Below are positions 1 through 14,000 of a stretch of 64,000 nucleotides of DNA, one piece after another (position 1 is the stretch's first letter; the number at the start of each line of letters is the position of its first letter). A program made the position numbers and the translations under genes. Source of the DNA: Hormiphora californensis (Eukaryota; Ctenophora; Tentaculata; Cydippida; Pleurobrachiidae); NCBI GenBank assembly GCA_020137815.1, contig CM035360.1, positions 5,250,250 through 5,314,249 on the forward strand, written 5' to 3'. The notes under the pieces are model-generated. The model was not told the origin of the DNA and did not search any database. It saw only the letters and a list, made by a program, of their open reading frames with translations.

Positions 1-1958
1 TAGCAGGGAACTCTCTCCTCTCTCCACTGAACTCTTTGATGACGTCACTCGTTACCCCGGCAACCAGGTCCACATCCCCAGTAGTCACCTTTACTGTGTA
101 CTGTTTGGTTGTCTTGTCGTAGGAGACTGCAGTTAGGAGTAGCTCACTCTCGGCGTGTTCTGTCATCTGTGGAAAGAGAGGTACTTTGTTAGTGGTTGCT
201 TTCATGATTTGCCGTGGATTAACCCTATTCACCCATGTGGTCTACTTGTGGTAGCTAGGTACCAAGTCTCACACGGTATCTACTGCAATGAGCAAGGGAA
301 GAGGGGAGAAAAAGAAGTTATTATGTTTGGAATTTTAACCACTTACCAGTTCCTCTCCCTCAATTCCAACAAACTCCACACCCTCCATCTGACAGAGAAC
401 AGTCTGGGCTCTGATGGCCATGATCTCAGGGGTAACTGCTCTTAGGTTGGTACAGCTGGCTGTGTTACCATAGTCAACAAAGAATACCTGGGAGGAATGG
501 GTTGTGAGGTTGACAGGGACCGGGGGTGATGGGGTTGTGTTAGGTGTTAGTAGACAGGACTGAGGACAGAAAACACCGTCATTCAGAATGGCTGAAATCT
601 GAAAATCTAAAACTAACTCCACCTCCTACTACTGTGCAGAAACAACTAAGACCGGGGTGTGGTCATGTTAATGATGTGTAGCAATACAAAGTTTTGCGAT
701 GTTAATTAACAAAACTAACATGACCCCCCCCCCCTCCCCACCAAGACCAATAATGTTCGGAGTCTTGACAGCTCACTTACCTCAGCAGTGTTACCAGTGA
801 TACCCTTCACAATGCCACGATAGAAGGCTCCATCCCAGAATCCTAGGACAGGTGCACCGGGTACCACCAGTTCAGGTTTGGTGGCAGGGGCAGCAGCTAC
901 AAGCGTTCCTACATTCTCTAGCTCATTCTCCTCCAGTTGGACCATGAACTTCCCGTGGGAGAGGTTGTCAACAAAGTACGCCTGGAGGAAGGGAGTTGTT
1001 TTTCTAAAGACTGTCCTGTACGAACCAGGTCGGAGATTCATTCACGTGAGGGAGCCAATAATAGCAGAAACCAAGTTTGGAACCACTGAAACATCCCATA
1101 TACTTACGATAACGGGAGCACCTATTTCCAGCTTGGTGTATTTGTACTTGGCTAGTTTGGGTTCTGGTTTAGCTACAGTAACACAGACCACACCATCAAT
1201 AGTGGTAGTGTCCTCTGATGATGGGGTGACCAGGTACTCAGTATCAGCAGCAACCTGGACGGGGGAGAGGATGAAATATCTATTTGTACAACCAACGTAC
1301 TGTTTGTTTGTTTGTTTGTTTGTGTGCACAGTGTTGCACGAGTGCAGGACAGCTGTATGAGGGCGGGGGAGGTGTGATAAGTAGTTTATTGGGCCGGCAG
1401 CTCGTCACTTCTGGGCCCCATGTGTGGGGCACTGGCATGGGGCTGGGCATTGGAGATACGGAAGTGAACAGTGTTTCCATGGAAACCAGGCAACACCAAA
1501 TATGGTAAATTACCATATTTGGCGTTGCCATTGGTAATCTTACCTGTCCCTGTGTAGTGGAGAAAGCAATGGCAAAGGCGGGTTCGGAGTTGTAAGGTTC
1601 CGGGCACACCAACAGTTCAGAGAGGGGTGCGTACCAGACGTTTCCATAGTCCACAAATCGAACCTGAACGGTGGTGGTAATAGCTTATTTTCTCGCGACC
1701 TCTCCGCGTCCTTAGTGTCACCGAAGGCTGTGTTGGGGCCCTTTGTGAAACTACGAAACTCCCAATGCCCCTTGTTTGCCTCCCTTATCACTTACCTTTG
1801 CATAGTCATCTCTAATGTAGATAACAGATGCCCTGTAAAGTGCTTCCTGCCATCTGGTGATACACATGGCTCCTTCAGTTACTGTCTCCATAGCAGGTGG
1901 GATGGCATCCTCTAGAACGGTCTGTGGAGAGAGAGTAGGTTGGAGTGAGAGATGAGGG

Positions 1959-2041
<83 letters not shown>

Positions 2042-5000
2042 CACATTCACATCTGTATACCTGCATCTCCTCTACCCACACATTCACATCCTTTACAACT
2101 TCCTCCTCTTCCACTACATCATCATCCTCATCTGCCTCCACCTTCTCTCCCCCGGTCCTGGCCCCAAACCACAGACCATCACTGTCAGTATGGGTAGAGA
2201 TCACCTCGTAGGACTTATCAGAGGGAGGGGTTACTCGGGTGTAGCCTCCGATCACTTCAGAAACTGGGAGAGAAAGAAGTTGATAAGTGAATGGTTTGAC
2301 ATGTTTCAAGTTCCACGACAAACGGAGCACTAATTTACCGGTACCGGTATAATACTTGACTATCTATGACGTCATAATTTGTGACGTCACGACATACCGG
2401 TATCCTTGACGATTTCCTCCCGGATCAGTTTCATCCTCACGTTCTCTCCACTCTCCAGAGTGACTGAGACTGCTCCATTATCACCAGCGCTGACAAGGGT
2501 CAACTCTGTCTCTCCGGTCAGGATGGTGGCCAACTTGGACTTCTCTCCTGCACTCACCTGGGATAGAGGAGGATTAAAACTCAAACTAAGACACCATTGT
2601 TCCTCATTTCCAAAGAGTAAAGAGTCAAGAGTCAAGAAAAGGGGCAAGCCGTAAGGGCTTTTCAGAGAAATATCTAAACAATCGTGCAGAACTCACATCA
2701 GCAATAGATGACTTGTAAGCCTGAGCAGGTCCCAGTGCAACAATCTCAGGTGTGATATCAAACACTTGCTGCACTGAAGAACTGTTCCCATAATCCACAA
2801 ACAGGACAGTGTAGGGGCTGGTTGCCTTGGTAACGGTGGCTCGGTAGAGGGCACCTTGGAATTCTGCCAACACTGGTTGTCCCAGAAAGGGGGTGATGTT
2901 GGGTGTTCGGGCTGTGTGTGCTACCAGAGCCTCACCAATCTCACCCAGCTTCTCTTCACAGGTTGCTAAGGGGGTGGGGGTTAGAACAACAACATTGAAA
3001 GTTTAGTCAGGGAAAAAGCCCGGGAAAATGGATAATTTTCTGACAAACTGGGGCACAAACTGCTAAGTTCTCGAATCCCTCCCTACCTGGTTGGAGATAG
3101 AACTCATTAGCGTTCTCCAAATGAGAGGTGTAGAGTGCTGATCCAGCCTCCAGTACAGGTTGTTCAGGGTATTGCCCAACCGCAGCTGATAACTCCTTCA
3201 CCAAATCCACTAGGGCGGATCTTCCACTCTCCTCCCCGCTATCCGGGTCTCGGGTAACAACCTCGAACACTGCTCCGGTAGTGTCCATTGTGACGCTCAG
3301 TTCTGCTTCGGGGGTAGCTATTTTGGAGACGAATAGTTGTTCTGTTGGGGTCAGGGTTGTAGCAAGGGTACATTTGAGGAGTTGTTTAGGGTGGGCATGG
3401 GCCGCTGGTAGGAGCTGGATGGAGGACGCGGGCTTCTTCTCACTGTGGTGGGAGAGGGGAGGGGGTTAGTCATTGTGTAATGAAAGGTATGCAGGCAGGT
3501 GAAATATTCCAGGAAAACAATGAGATGATAGTCGACTACTTATCACCTGTCCTGTGCTGTGAAACGTGACTTGCTTCATTTCTACGAAAATATGTCACAT
3601 TTTAAAGTGCATGCGATCCCTTCTGAGAACAAATGTCGACTATCGAATTGTGGCTTGACATGTGATCTCTTCTCAGAAGACATCTTGAATTGAGGGTAAG
3701 GAAGGGTGGTTCGCATACCTGTTTCCATAGTCCACGAAGAGAACATCAACAGTTTTATCATCAAGAACGGCCTTTATTTCGCCTCTGTACCATCTCTTAT
3801 CCTCTGAGAACTTAGTGACACATACCATACCCTCAGTCAAGGGCTCACCGGGAATGTAGTCAGGGTGTCCCTCACTGATCTCGGCCTGCAGTGGGGAAAT
3901 GTGTAGTAATCGGGAGATTGATTGGGAGTCATAGCAACAGGAGACTCATTAGAATGCATGATTGGGAACAATTAGGGGCTCTCGTGGGGACATATGTGTT
4001 GAGTCTAAGGAAGATGAAAACTGAAATGAGGGTCTGGAACGGAGCTATGTCTTACCTCCAACTTCTCACTGATCTCATCCAAACTATCAGCTAACTGGCA
4101 CTCCAACTCAACACTACCCTCCTCTTCATTGATCACCACACTGGTACAGTATACCGTGGTACCGGGTACCACTTCTTGCTCTGGGTAGGTGGTTAGAACG
4201 GGGGGCTGTACCTCACTTCGGGCTACCTGAAAAGAGAGGGTTGGTGTGGAGGGGATGTAAATCACTAGACTATGTCTCATAATGACACAAAAAAGGAGTG
4301 ATGCCGTGATGGGATTGGGCAACATACCTTGGCAGCTTTGAGTTTCTCAGCCACATTAGCTCCCTCCTCTGTCTCCATGGTAACAGCAACAGCATCGCTA
4401 TCAACAGTGACGTCACTTAGTGCGGGAAGGGTAACATTGATGCTCTGTTCATTCAGCATTCCTTGGAGGGTGGTCACAGCAGCGGGACTCCACTCCTCAC
4501 CTCGGACCGGTTTAACTCCTGCCAACTGTGGAAGGGAAGAAGGTGAGTTTTGGTTTCGTGAATTGTAACTTTCAGTTTGGTCGGTTATCTCCCGGTTATC
4601 TCATCTAGAAATGGGGTCGCTCCATCACCAAACTAGACCCCCTCCAACAATACCACGTACCTTGAGGGGCATGGCCTGTGCAGGTGCTGTCACGTGATCA
4701 GCAGTCATGTACCACAGTTTATTCAGGGGAATCCTGTCTTTGTTACCATAGTCGGCAAACACTACCTCGGCTGTCTTGCCACTGTGAGGAGGGAGAATAG
4801 TCGTTAGAGAAAGATGCCTGGGGCCTAGCCAGGGAGCAATTAAATTTCATACCGCACAAGATTGAGGGCGGATTGTGAACAACGAAAAACAAATTGACTA
4901 ATATCGGAGGGGGGCCGGCTGAAGTTTTTGAAGTCAACTTCAAAAACTTCAAAGAGAAACTTAGGGTGGAAAACTTCAAAAACTTCAAAAACTCATATCT

Positions 5001-8000
5001 CCTAAACCGTTGGAGATAAGCCCTATGTTGCTTCATAACTCTTATATAAAGTTGCATATTCCGAACAAGATGCACCCCTTTAAAAAGCCTATAGTCACTC
5101 ATAAACCATTAAAACTGGTCTAGCCCAAAAAAGTCATGCGCACACACAAAATTATGAAAATATCCCATTATCCCTCGAATTAGATGAGGTGGAGACTTCA
5201 TTTTGGCACGTACCCCCACTAACTCGAGGCCGCTGATGATTTTAGTGTCCATATTTTTTTCACTACTCCCTTCATAAAAAATTTGCATTTTGTGAAACTG
5301 GCAAAAAGGGTGTGGCCCCAAAAAAAATTTTGAAAATTTACTTTATAATTTTTTTAACACTTTCTTAGCATTTTCTAGGCAATTTTTTGAGTTATAGAAT
5401 GAAAATAAAATCAGTTTTTACAAAAATTTTAAACTTTTTACACCAAATTGTGCCATGGATTTCACGGCTAGGAATCATTGTAAATATCCTAATTTGCGGT
5501 GGAAAAAGGGCAGACAAGGACGGATAACTTTGCCACACTATGTATTAAGCATGAAACTAACCTAAACAAGTGTAATAATAGTCACTGATAGCATATAAAA
5601 GTAGTTTAGAGTTTTTGAAGTTTTTGAAGTCAACTTCAAAAACTTCAAAAACTCAAAAAGTAGGGTGGAAAACTTCAAACTTCAAAAACTTCAGCCGCCC
5701 CCCCCCCCCTAATATCTAGATCTACTAACTCGTGACTGATGACGTTAGCACGGTAAAGAGCATCACTCCAGAGAGCCCAGCATTGGAGGGGTGTAAATAT
5801 CTGGTCAACGGTAACTAGCCCTTCTGGGGTTACTCCTGCTAGCTCTGTGATAAGGTCAGCGTTCTGTGGATAGGAGGGAAGTTTTAGTTATAGGTCCTCA
5901 GCAAAATAAACGTTACGCGGGATTAGATAAGAGGGCGGGTTCGAGGATGGATAAACTGGGGATAGGAGGGGGTTGCCATGGTGATATTAGGTGTCACCAT
6001 GGTAACCAACTTACATCATTCAGCTGGGTATAGATCTGGTCCACACTCTCAACATGACTGACAAAGAGGGAGGTGGCCTCCTCCGATACAGGCACGGACA
6101 GGGCGGGGATGGGTAGAATCTCAGGGTCTGGGATCTGGTCCACTAGCTCACCAAGAGAGGTGGCTACATCAACACCTTCTACTGAGAGGGAGACGTGCTG
6201 GACTGCCCGCTTACTGGTCAGCTTCATCTGGGAGGAATAGGGGAGGGGGTTAGAGTTCGGAAATTATCAGCTCTTGGACTTGGCCATGGCATGGGGCATG
6301 TCTAACTCTCCAACCCGGAGAAATGTTTGGTGCAGATCTAAAATATGTTGAACACTTACCTCACAGACAGGTTCTCCAATCAGTTCGTATAGTTTGTCGA
6401 GAACTTCAGCACTCCACTGGGCGCCAGCTTTAGGTCGGACATTGGCCAACCTAGAGGGGAAAGTTGGTTATCATACTGCCCGATAAATAGAGACGATGAC
6501 CGTGCTTGTACGGGAATTGTATAATAAGTTGACCAATTAATCAGTAATTAGCCAATTAATTGGTAACTACCTGACTGAGATGCATGTTACAGGTAGACTA
6601 AGGTGTTCCTCTGGTAATATTCTCAGGTTAGCCCTTGCGATATCACTATCATTTCCAAAGTCAATGAAGTGAACCGTACAGTTAACTGGCCCGACCTATA
6701 ACACAGAAATATCATGAATCATGATGTATTTGTTTTGTGGATGATGTATTTGTTTTGTGGAGCTAGAATGGTTGCTAGGACAACAACAAAAACAGGAATT
6801 TAACCTGATTATGTGTGTGACTGCCCTTACCTTGACAATTTGTGCCCGGTACCACTGCTCATCGTCAGGGAAGAGCGCTGAACACACCATGTCAGGTGCA
6901 AAGGTGTACAGGACAGGGGCAGTGGGGGCTGTCTCAGTTAGAGATGCCATGATCTCGCCCAGTTTGTCAGCGTGCTCCTCTGAGGGGAGAGAGGGTGTTT
7001 TTAGTGATGAGGGAGAGAGGGTGTTATTAGTGAACTGTGTGAGGTGGGATCTTGGGGAAATATAACTCCTGAATCCCGGCCATGGTGCCAGTGCGGGCCA
7101 GTGTGATTCTGGTCTCAGTGAGGGCGAGATGATTGTGTGGGAGATCAAGCCCCTGATCTCAACATACCAAGTTGAACCCAGATATTAAAGGGATCGGTGG
7201 GACAGGGACAAGTAACATTACACGTCTCCTTGGTAATCTCAGCAGGAGTGTATCGCAGTGTGGCGTAGTGGGTTGCCATAGTAAACAGATCGGAGATGGA
7301 GCTGCCGTCAACTGTAACAGAAACGAAGCCTTCCGTCGCAGGGGCAATAGTCAACTGATGAGAGGGAGGGAGAGTTAGGAAAGAGCTACAATGTCACTGT
7401 TTCAGGCCCGCTACACCGGACTAAAAAGTTCGAAACCCACAGCAATAAAAGGTAACACCCTCCCCCATAGGTTCTCTTATGGAGCACAAGCAGTACCTCT
7501 CTGTCGGCGGTGATGGAGTTGAACAGCTCCAACAATCCCGTGGTATCCTCAGGTAGCTCACTGAGAGAGCACCTAATAGCAGCGGGCTTGTCTCCCTTCA
7601 GGGCTTCAGGTAGGGTCTTGAAGTCACTCCTCTTGACAGCCTCTTGGGAACCTGCAATGGGAGAGAAAAGGGTGATCAGCAGGTCAGTCTGTAGATAGTC
7701 CGACGAAGTTGAGTAATGAGTTTGCTTTGTGTCTGCTTTAAATTCTCTCATTTTGTCAACTTACCGTAATCAACAAATAGGACGTTGACCTTATCTCCCT
7801 CGACTAGATCTAGTACAAGGGCTCTGTTCCAGGCTTTACTAACACTATCTCTGGCTACACCAACAGACCCGTAGGTGGGACATGGGTGGGCAGCGGTGGA
7901 GGAACACTCTTGGGTCACTTTCAAGTTCATCAGACCTGAGGAGGGAGAGCTGTATTAGCAACTAATGTTTGGAGAGAGCTGGACGCTAGAAAGTGGACGG

Positions 8001-11000
8001 ATTGCTAGACAAATCCTCACCCCGTACTGGGGTGTAAAAAGGAATCAAAAAACCCCCATCCTTGCCCAAAACTCACTGAGATCAAGATCGCTCTTCTGAA
8101 CATAGAACTCCTTTAGCCCGACAGTGTGTGAGATATAGTACTGCACCTCAGGATCAGCCTCGTCAAACTTCCAAACTCCCTCAACACTCTCAGGCGTTAC
8201 CATGACACTATCAACTCCATCAATTCCGACTGAGAAGACTCCCTCGTCAGATTTGGTGTAGAGTTTGACGGTTAGGGTCTCCGTGGGCAGGGTTGTGGTT
8301 GTGGTTTCCTTGATTGAGCAGGGGAAGGCAAGAGCTGGTTCATCTCCACAGTTCTGCAGGGAGAGTTTCTGTGAATAACTAAACTACCCCAACACCGAAT
8401 GGCATCACTAAGAGTCCAGCAGCCACAGATTAACTTCCTGTTTTCTAACCTGTTTTAGTTTGAACAGTTGGGATCGAGGAACGGTGTGAGTGGTTCCAAA
8501 GTCAATACACGTGACGGCCACTTGTCCATCAGTCTCACCAGCTGTTACACGGACCCTGTACTTCTTACCATCTGGGGGAGAGGGAGTGAAGTTAGAGTAT
8601 CTGGGGGAGGAAGTGGAGTATCTGGGGGTGGAAGTGGAGTTAGAGTATCTGGGGGAGGGGTTAGAGAAAGTGGGGGAGGGGAATGTATGTCAATAGGGGG
8701 AAGTGGTTAGGAAATCAGATGATAAAATCAGACACATTATCCAGACTTGGTGGTGATGTCATCGATAACAGTTGGTTGAGGTCATTTGTGTGATAACACC
8801 ACAAGCTAGGAAACGTGCATGGAACTACTACAACAGGGAAACGTGACTCATCCAGGAGACGCGATAATGGGGGGGGATATTTTCACGTAAATATTTTTTC
8901 CCTGCCCGGGTGATTGCCGAAGGCAATCACCCGGGATGATGTTTTTAGCACGCACGTGCTAAAAAGATCATTCAGGGTTTAGAAATCAGCAGATTGTGTA
9001 GTTAACTAAAATGTCCGTCCGTCTGTCCACCGTTACACATAGCAACAAAGTCTGCTCCTTCATAAATCTTTCAACTCACACTTTGTTGATGCAACAAAGG
9101 AAATGATTAACACGCATTGTGGCGCGCAATTACTCACTCGTATCACTTCCTATTTTCACCTGAAATCACTTTGGGTACCCTACAGCCGTACCATGACGTG
9201 GTAGCAAGTCTTCCAAGCATGAAACTACTATCACACAATAATTGCAAGTTACTGGAGTTAAGATTACTGAGGCCTGAGGGTAAAGGTGAAGCGCTTGGTC
9301 ACCAACTAGGGTCTCCTAAGCAACTGTCTTGGTTATCATAGCAACTGCCTTGGTTACCATAGCAACCACCCTGGTTACCATAGCAACTAACATCGTATCA
9401 GCCAAAAATTGCTCTTAGAGTGCAAAATTCATCGGAAAATCTGGATTTGAAGCTTAGTCATCAATTTTACACCCATCTGGGGCAGGGAAACACCGCATTA
9501 TGAATACATAATGCAATAATTCTTGTTCAGACAAGAACATTCAGAGACAGTACACTCACCCAAGGTCATTCCGTAGTGTTGTTCAACTTCAGGTGCATCA
9601 TCCAACTTATCACTATTACACGCCTTCAGTTTACTATCCACGGCTCCAATCTTCCCCGCCATCTGTACCCAGAATGTCTCCCCACTTCCTGGGAACTCTC
9701 CAACTAGGACACCCTTGACAACGGTTCCCATGGTAACCGGGCAGGATGCAATCTCTGGGGGTCCGTTTAGGGAGGCGAACTCCTGTTGTAGTAGAGAGAG
9801 GACGTTCTCGCCCTCTACTAGCATCTCGACTTTGTTGTGGGGGTCGTCACGGCTAGCTTGTGTGATGTTCATCACCTGGACTTCCTGGACGAGGAGAGGG
9901 GGATTGTTAGTTGTGATCCAGATTAGAAGAGGGGGATTGTTAGTTGTGATCCAGATTAGAAGAGGGGGATTGTTAGTTGTGATCCAGATTAGAAGAGGGG
10001 GATTGTTAGTTGTGATCCAGATTAGAAGAGGGGGATTGTTAGTTGTGATCCAGATTAGAAGAGGGGGATTGTTAGTTGTGATCCAGATTAGAAGAGGGGG
10101 ATTGTTATTTGTATCCAGATTAGAAGAGGGGGATTGTTAGTTGTGATCCAGATTAGAAGAGGGGGATTGTTATTTGTATCCAGATTAGAAGAGGGGGATT
10201 GTTAGAGAATGGTTCACATTGTCACATGATGGGACTGTAAAACATGTACCATGTAACGGGACCATAGCAACAAGAGTGGGTAACACACCGTACAATTGTT
10301 ACCATGGATACCAAGGGGGGGGTCTACATGATAACATACCTTCTCCTCTAGACGCAGCACCGGGGGGGCCGTCACCTTTTTTTTTGTCTACTTTTGTCTA
10401 CTTTTGTCTACAGCACTTTGAAAATTTCAGTGCAAAGTAGACAAAAGTAGACAAAAGTAGACAAAAGTAGACAAAAGTAGACAAAAAATTTTCAAGTACA
10501 GAAAACAATTTCTGCATTTTCTGTAATTGTTATGTATTTTCATATTATACTTTGGATATATTTTTATTAATTATTCATATTCCAATGGCCCCTTCTTTAT
10601 TCCTAAATTATAAAACTTTAAGAACAATTACTGTAAACGGGTGTAGACAAGCGTAGTTTGGGGGGTGTTTGGGAGTAAAGAGGGGGCAATTGAAAACGAA
10701 ACTACTAATAGAAACGTAGATTAAGTATATGAGAATACTTAACAAGTGCAGAAAATGTAAAAGAATTTCTTAACTTAAAAAATTGTCTGTCTAATTTTGT
10801 CTACTTTTGTCTACAGGTGTTCCTAAAGTGTTCTAAAAGTGTTTGGGGGTAAAGTGGGGGCCATTGAAGTCACAAACACCCATACACACATAAATAAAGA
10901 ACATGGAAACACATATCAAGGATAGTTCAAATCGTTTTTTAAAATTGAAATTTTTTGTCTACTTTTGTCTACTTTTGTCTACAGGTGTTCCTAAAGTGTT

Positions 11001-14000
11001 CTAAGAGTGTTTGGGGGTAAAGAGGGGGCAATGGAAGTCACAGACACCCATACACACATAAATAAAGAACATGGAAACACATATCAAGGATAGAAATCGT
11101 TTTTTAAATTGAAATTTTTTGTCTACTTTTGTCTACAGGTGTTCCTAAAGTGTTCCTAAAGTGTTCTAAGAGTGTTTGGGGGTAAAGAGGGGGCAATGGA
11201 AGTCACAAACACCCATACACACATAAATAAAGAACATGGAAACACATATCAAGGATAGAAATCGTTTTCTAAAATTGAAATTTTTTGTCTACTTTTGTCT
11301 ACTACTTTTGTCTACAGGTGTTCCTAAAGCGTTCTAAGAGTGTTTAGGGGTAAAGAGGGGGCAATTGAAGTCACAAACACCCATACACACATAAATAAAG
11401 AACATGGAAACACATATCAAGGATAGAAATCGTTTTTTAAAATTGAAATTTTTTGTCTACTTTTGTCTACTTTTGTCTACAGGTGTTCCTAAATAGTTAG
11501 GAACACTATTGGTGCGCGGTCGTGCCCACGGAAGGAGTGCTTGGATCATCTTGAAACCGGTTTTAAGTTAACTAATGCATATCCAAAAGTGTCTGTAGCT
11601 ATTTGGGTGATGTTCTGACAATCCAATCACGAGTTATGACCAAAAAACAGTCAAAAAAGACGTTTTAAAGTGACAAAAAGGAGGACCTGAACACAGCCCT
11701 TATATGAAGGGTTGGGGCTATGAAACTTCTTGAGTGGACAGAGAATCGTCCAAATTTGCAGTGTCAACTTTGGAATAGTTTCTATCTTTTGTAGTTATCT
11801 AATTAGAGCTGTTTAAACATGTGAGAAGATGCTGTAGGGGCCTCTAATACTGTGTATTTTTGCTTGTGAAGTGATCACTTGACGAGATTTACCCAATTAG
11901 AGAGCAGATTAAAGCATACAAGCGGTGAGAGCAAGCAATATGGGGTGGAAACAGTACCAAATAACCCTGTTTTGCAGATCGTCTCACATGTTTGAACGGC
12001 TCTAATTAGATAACTACAAAAGATAGAAACTATTCCAAAGTTGACACTGCAAATTTGGACGATTCTCTGTCCACTCAAGAAGTTTCATAGCCCCAACCCT
12101 TCATATAAGGGCTGTGTTCAGGTCCTCCTTTTTGTCACTTTAAAACGTCTTTTTGGACTGTTTTTTGGTCATAACTCGTGATTGGATTGTCAGAACATCA
12201 CCCAAATAGCTACAGACACTTTTGGATATGCATTAGTTAACTTAAAACCGGTTTCAAGATGATCCAAGCACTCCTTCCGTGGGCACGACCGCGCACCAAT
12301 AGTGTTCCTAACTAAAAGTGTTCTAAGAGTGTTTGGGGGTAAAGAGGGGGCAATTGAAGTCACAAACACGCATACACACATAAATATAGTCCCAATAGAG
12401 AACATGGAAATTCATATCAAGGATAGAAGTTGTTTTCTAAACTTGAAAATTTTTTGTCTACTTTTGTCTACAGGTGTTCCTAAAGTGTTCCTAAAGTGTT
12501 CTAAGAGTGTTTGGGGGTAAAGAGGGGGCAATGGAAGTCACAGACACCCATACACACATAAATAAAGAACATGGAAACACATATCAAGGATAGAAATCGT
12601 TTTTGAAATTTGAAATTTTTTGTCTACTTTTGTCTACAGGTGTTCCTAAAGTGTTCCTAAAGTGTTCTAAGAGTGTTTGGGGGTAAAGAGGGGGCAATGG
12701 AAGTCACAAACACCCATACACACATAAATAAAGAACATGGAAACACATATCAAGGATAGAAATCGTTTTTGAAATTTGAAATTTTTTGTCTACTTTTGTC
12801 TACTTTTGTCTACAGGTGTTCCTAAAGTGTTCCTAAAGTGTTCTAAGAGTGTTTGGGGGTAAAGAGGGGGCAATGGAAGTCACAAACACCCATACACACA
12901 TAAATAAAGAACATGGAAACACATATCAAGGATAGAAATCGTTTTTTTAAATTGAAATTTTTGTCTACTTTTGTCTACTTTTGTCTACAGGTGTTCCTAA
13001 AGTGTTCTAAGAGTGTTTGGGGGTAAAGAGGGGGCAATGGAAGTCACAGACACCCATACACACATAAATAAAGAACATGGAAACACATATCAAGGATAGA
13101 AATCGTTTTTTTTAATTGAAATTTTTTGTCTACTTTTGTCTACTTTTGTCTACAGGTGTTCCTAAAGTGTTCCTAAAGTGTTCTAAGAGTGTTTGGGGGT
13201 AAAGAGGGGGCAATGGAAGTCACAAACACCCATACACACATAAATAAAGAACATGGAAACACATATCAAGGATAGAAATCGTTTTTTTAAATTGAAATTT
13301 TTTGTCTACTTTTGTCTACTTTTGTCTACAGGTGTTCCTAAAGTGTTCCTAAAGTGTTCTAAGAGTGTTTGGGGGTAAAGAGGGGGCAATGGAAGTCACA
13401 AACACCCATACACACATAAATAAAGAACATGGAAACACATATCAAGGATAGAAATCGTTTTTTTAAATTGAAATTTTTTGTCTACTTTTGTCTACTTTTG
13501 TCTACAGGTGTTCCTAAAGTGTTCCTAAAGTGTTCTAAGAGTGTTTGGGGGTAAAGAGGGGGCAATGGAAGTCACAAACACCCATACATACATAAATAAA
13601 GAACATGGAAACACATATCAAGGATAGAAATCGTTTTTTAAAATTGAAATTTTGTGTCTACTTTTGTCTACTTTTGTCTACAGGTGTTCCTAAAGTGTTC
13701 CTAAAGTGTTCTAAGAGTGTTTGGGGGTAAAGAGGGGGCAATGGAAGTCACAAACACCCATACACACATAAATAAAGAACATGGAAACACATATCAAGGA
13801 TAGAAATCGTTTTCTAAAATTGAATTTTTTTTGTCTACTTTTGTCTACTTTTGTCTACAGGTGTTCCTAAAGTGTTCTAAGAGTGTTTGGGGGTAAAGAG
13901 GGGGCAATTGAAGTCACAAACACCCATACACACATAATTAGAGAACATGGAAACATATATCAAGGATAGAAATCGTTTTCTAAAATTGAATTTTTTTTGT

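Larger units (their letters stand above)
1..9884 (-). other. Tudor gene exons 35-59 (C-terminal array, runs off window)
   Basis: Exons are 9560-9884, 8450-8571, 8077-8353, 7765-7935, 7497-7651, 7168-7354, 6831-6979, 6571-6695, 6360-6450, 6015-6227, 5730-5863, 4661-4781, 4328-4525, 4056-4226, 3719-3885, 3087-3442, 2697-2965, 2398-2557, 2061-2263, 1796-1921, 1544-1663, 1108-1254, 781-981, 347-487 and 1-166. Eight or more Tudor cores lie here (FIDFGN, FADYGN, several LFVDYG(N), RFVDYGN, FFVDYGN). Exon 2061-2263 has an acidic Glu/Asp run. The last visible exon is open at the window edge, so the C-terminus is unknown. For the exon ending at 6571 I chose the second donor, because the first (6591) puts the next exon out of frame. 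Confidence 0.85.

Noticed and set aside
1952-2197. Open frames rich in Arg-Glu or Ser-Leu dipeptides
   Set aside because: They are translations of the GA/CT microsatellite. The same applies near 39379-39494 and 44547-44636.
9715-10140. Open frame of 141 codons on the plus strand
   Set aside because: It reads through the 33-bp minisatellite (periodic 11-residue repeat) and lies antisense to a well-supported Tudor exon.
9890-10207. Regularly repeated 33-bp units that could suggest a CRISPR array
   Set aside because: The units are directly tandem with no unique spacers, and the region is an intron of an animal gene.
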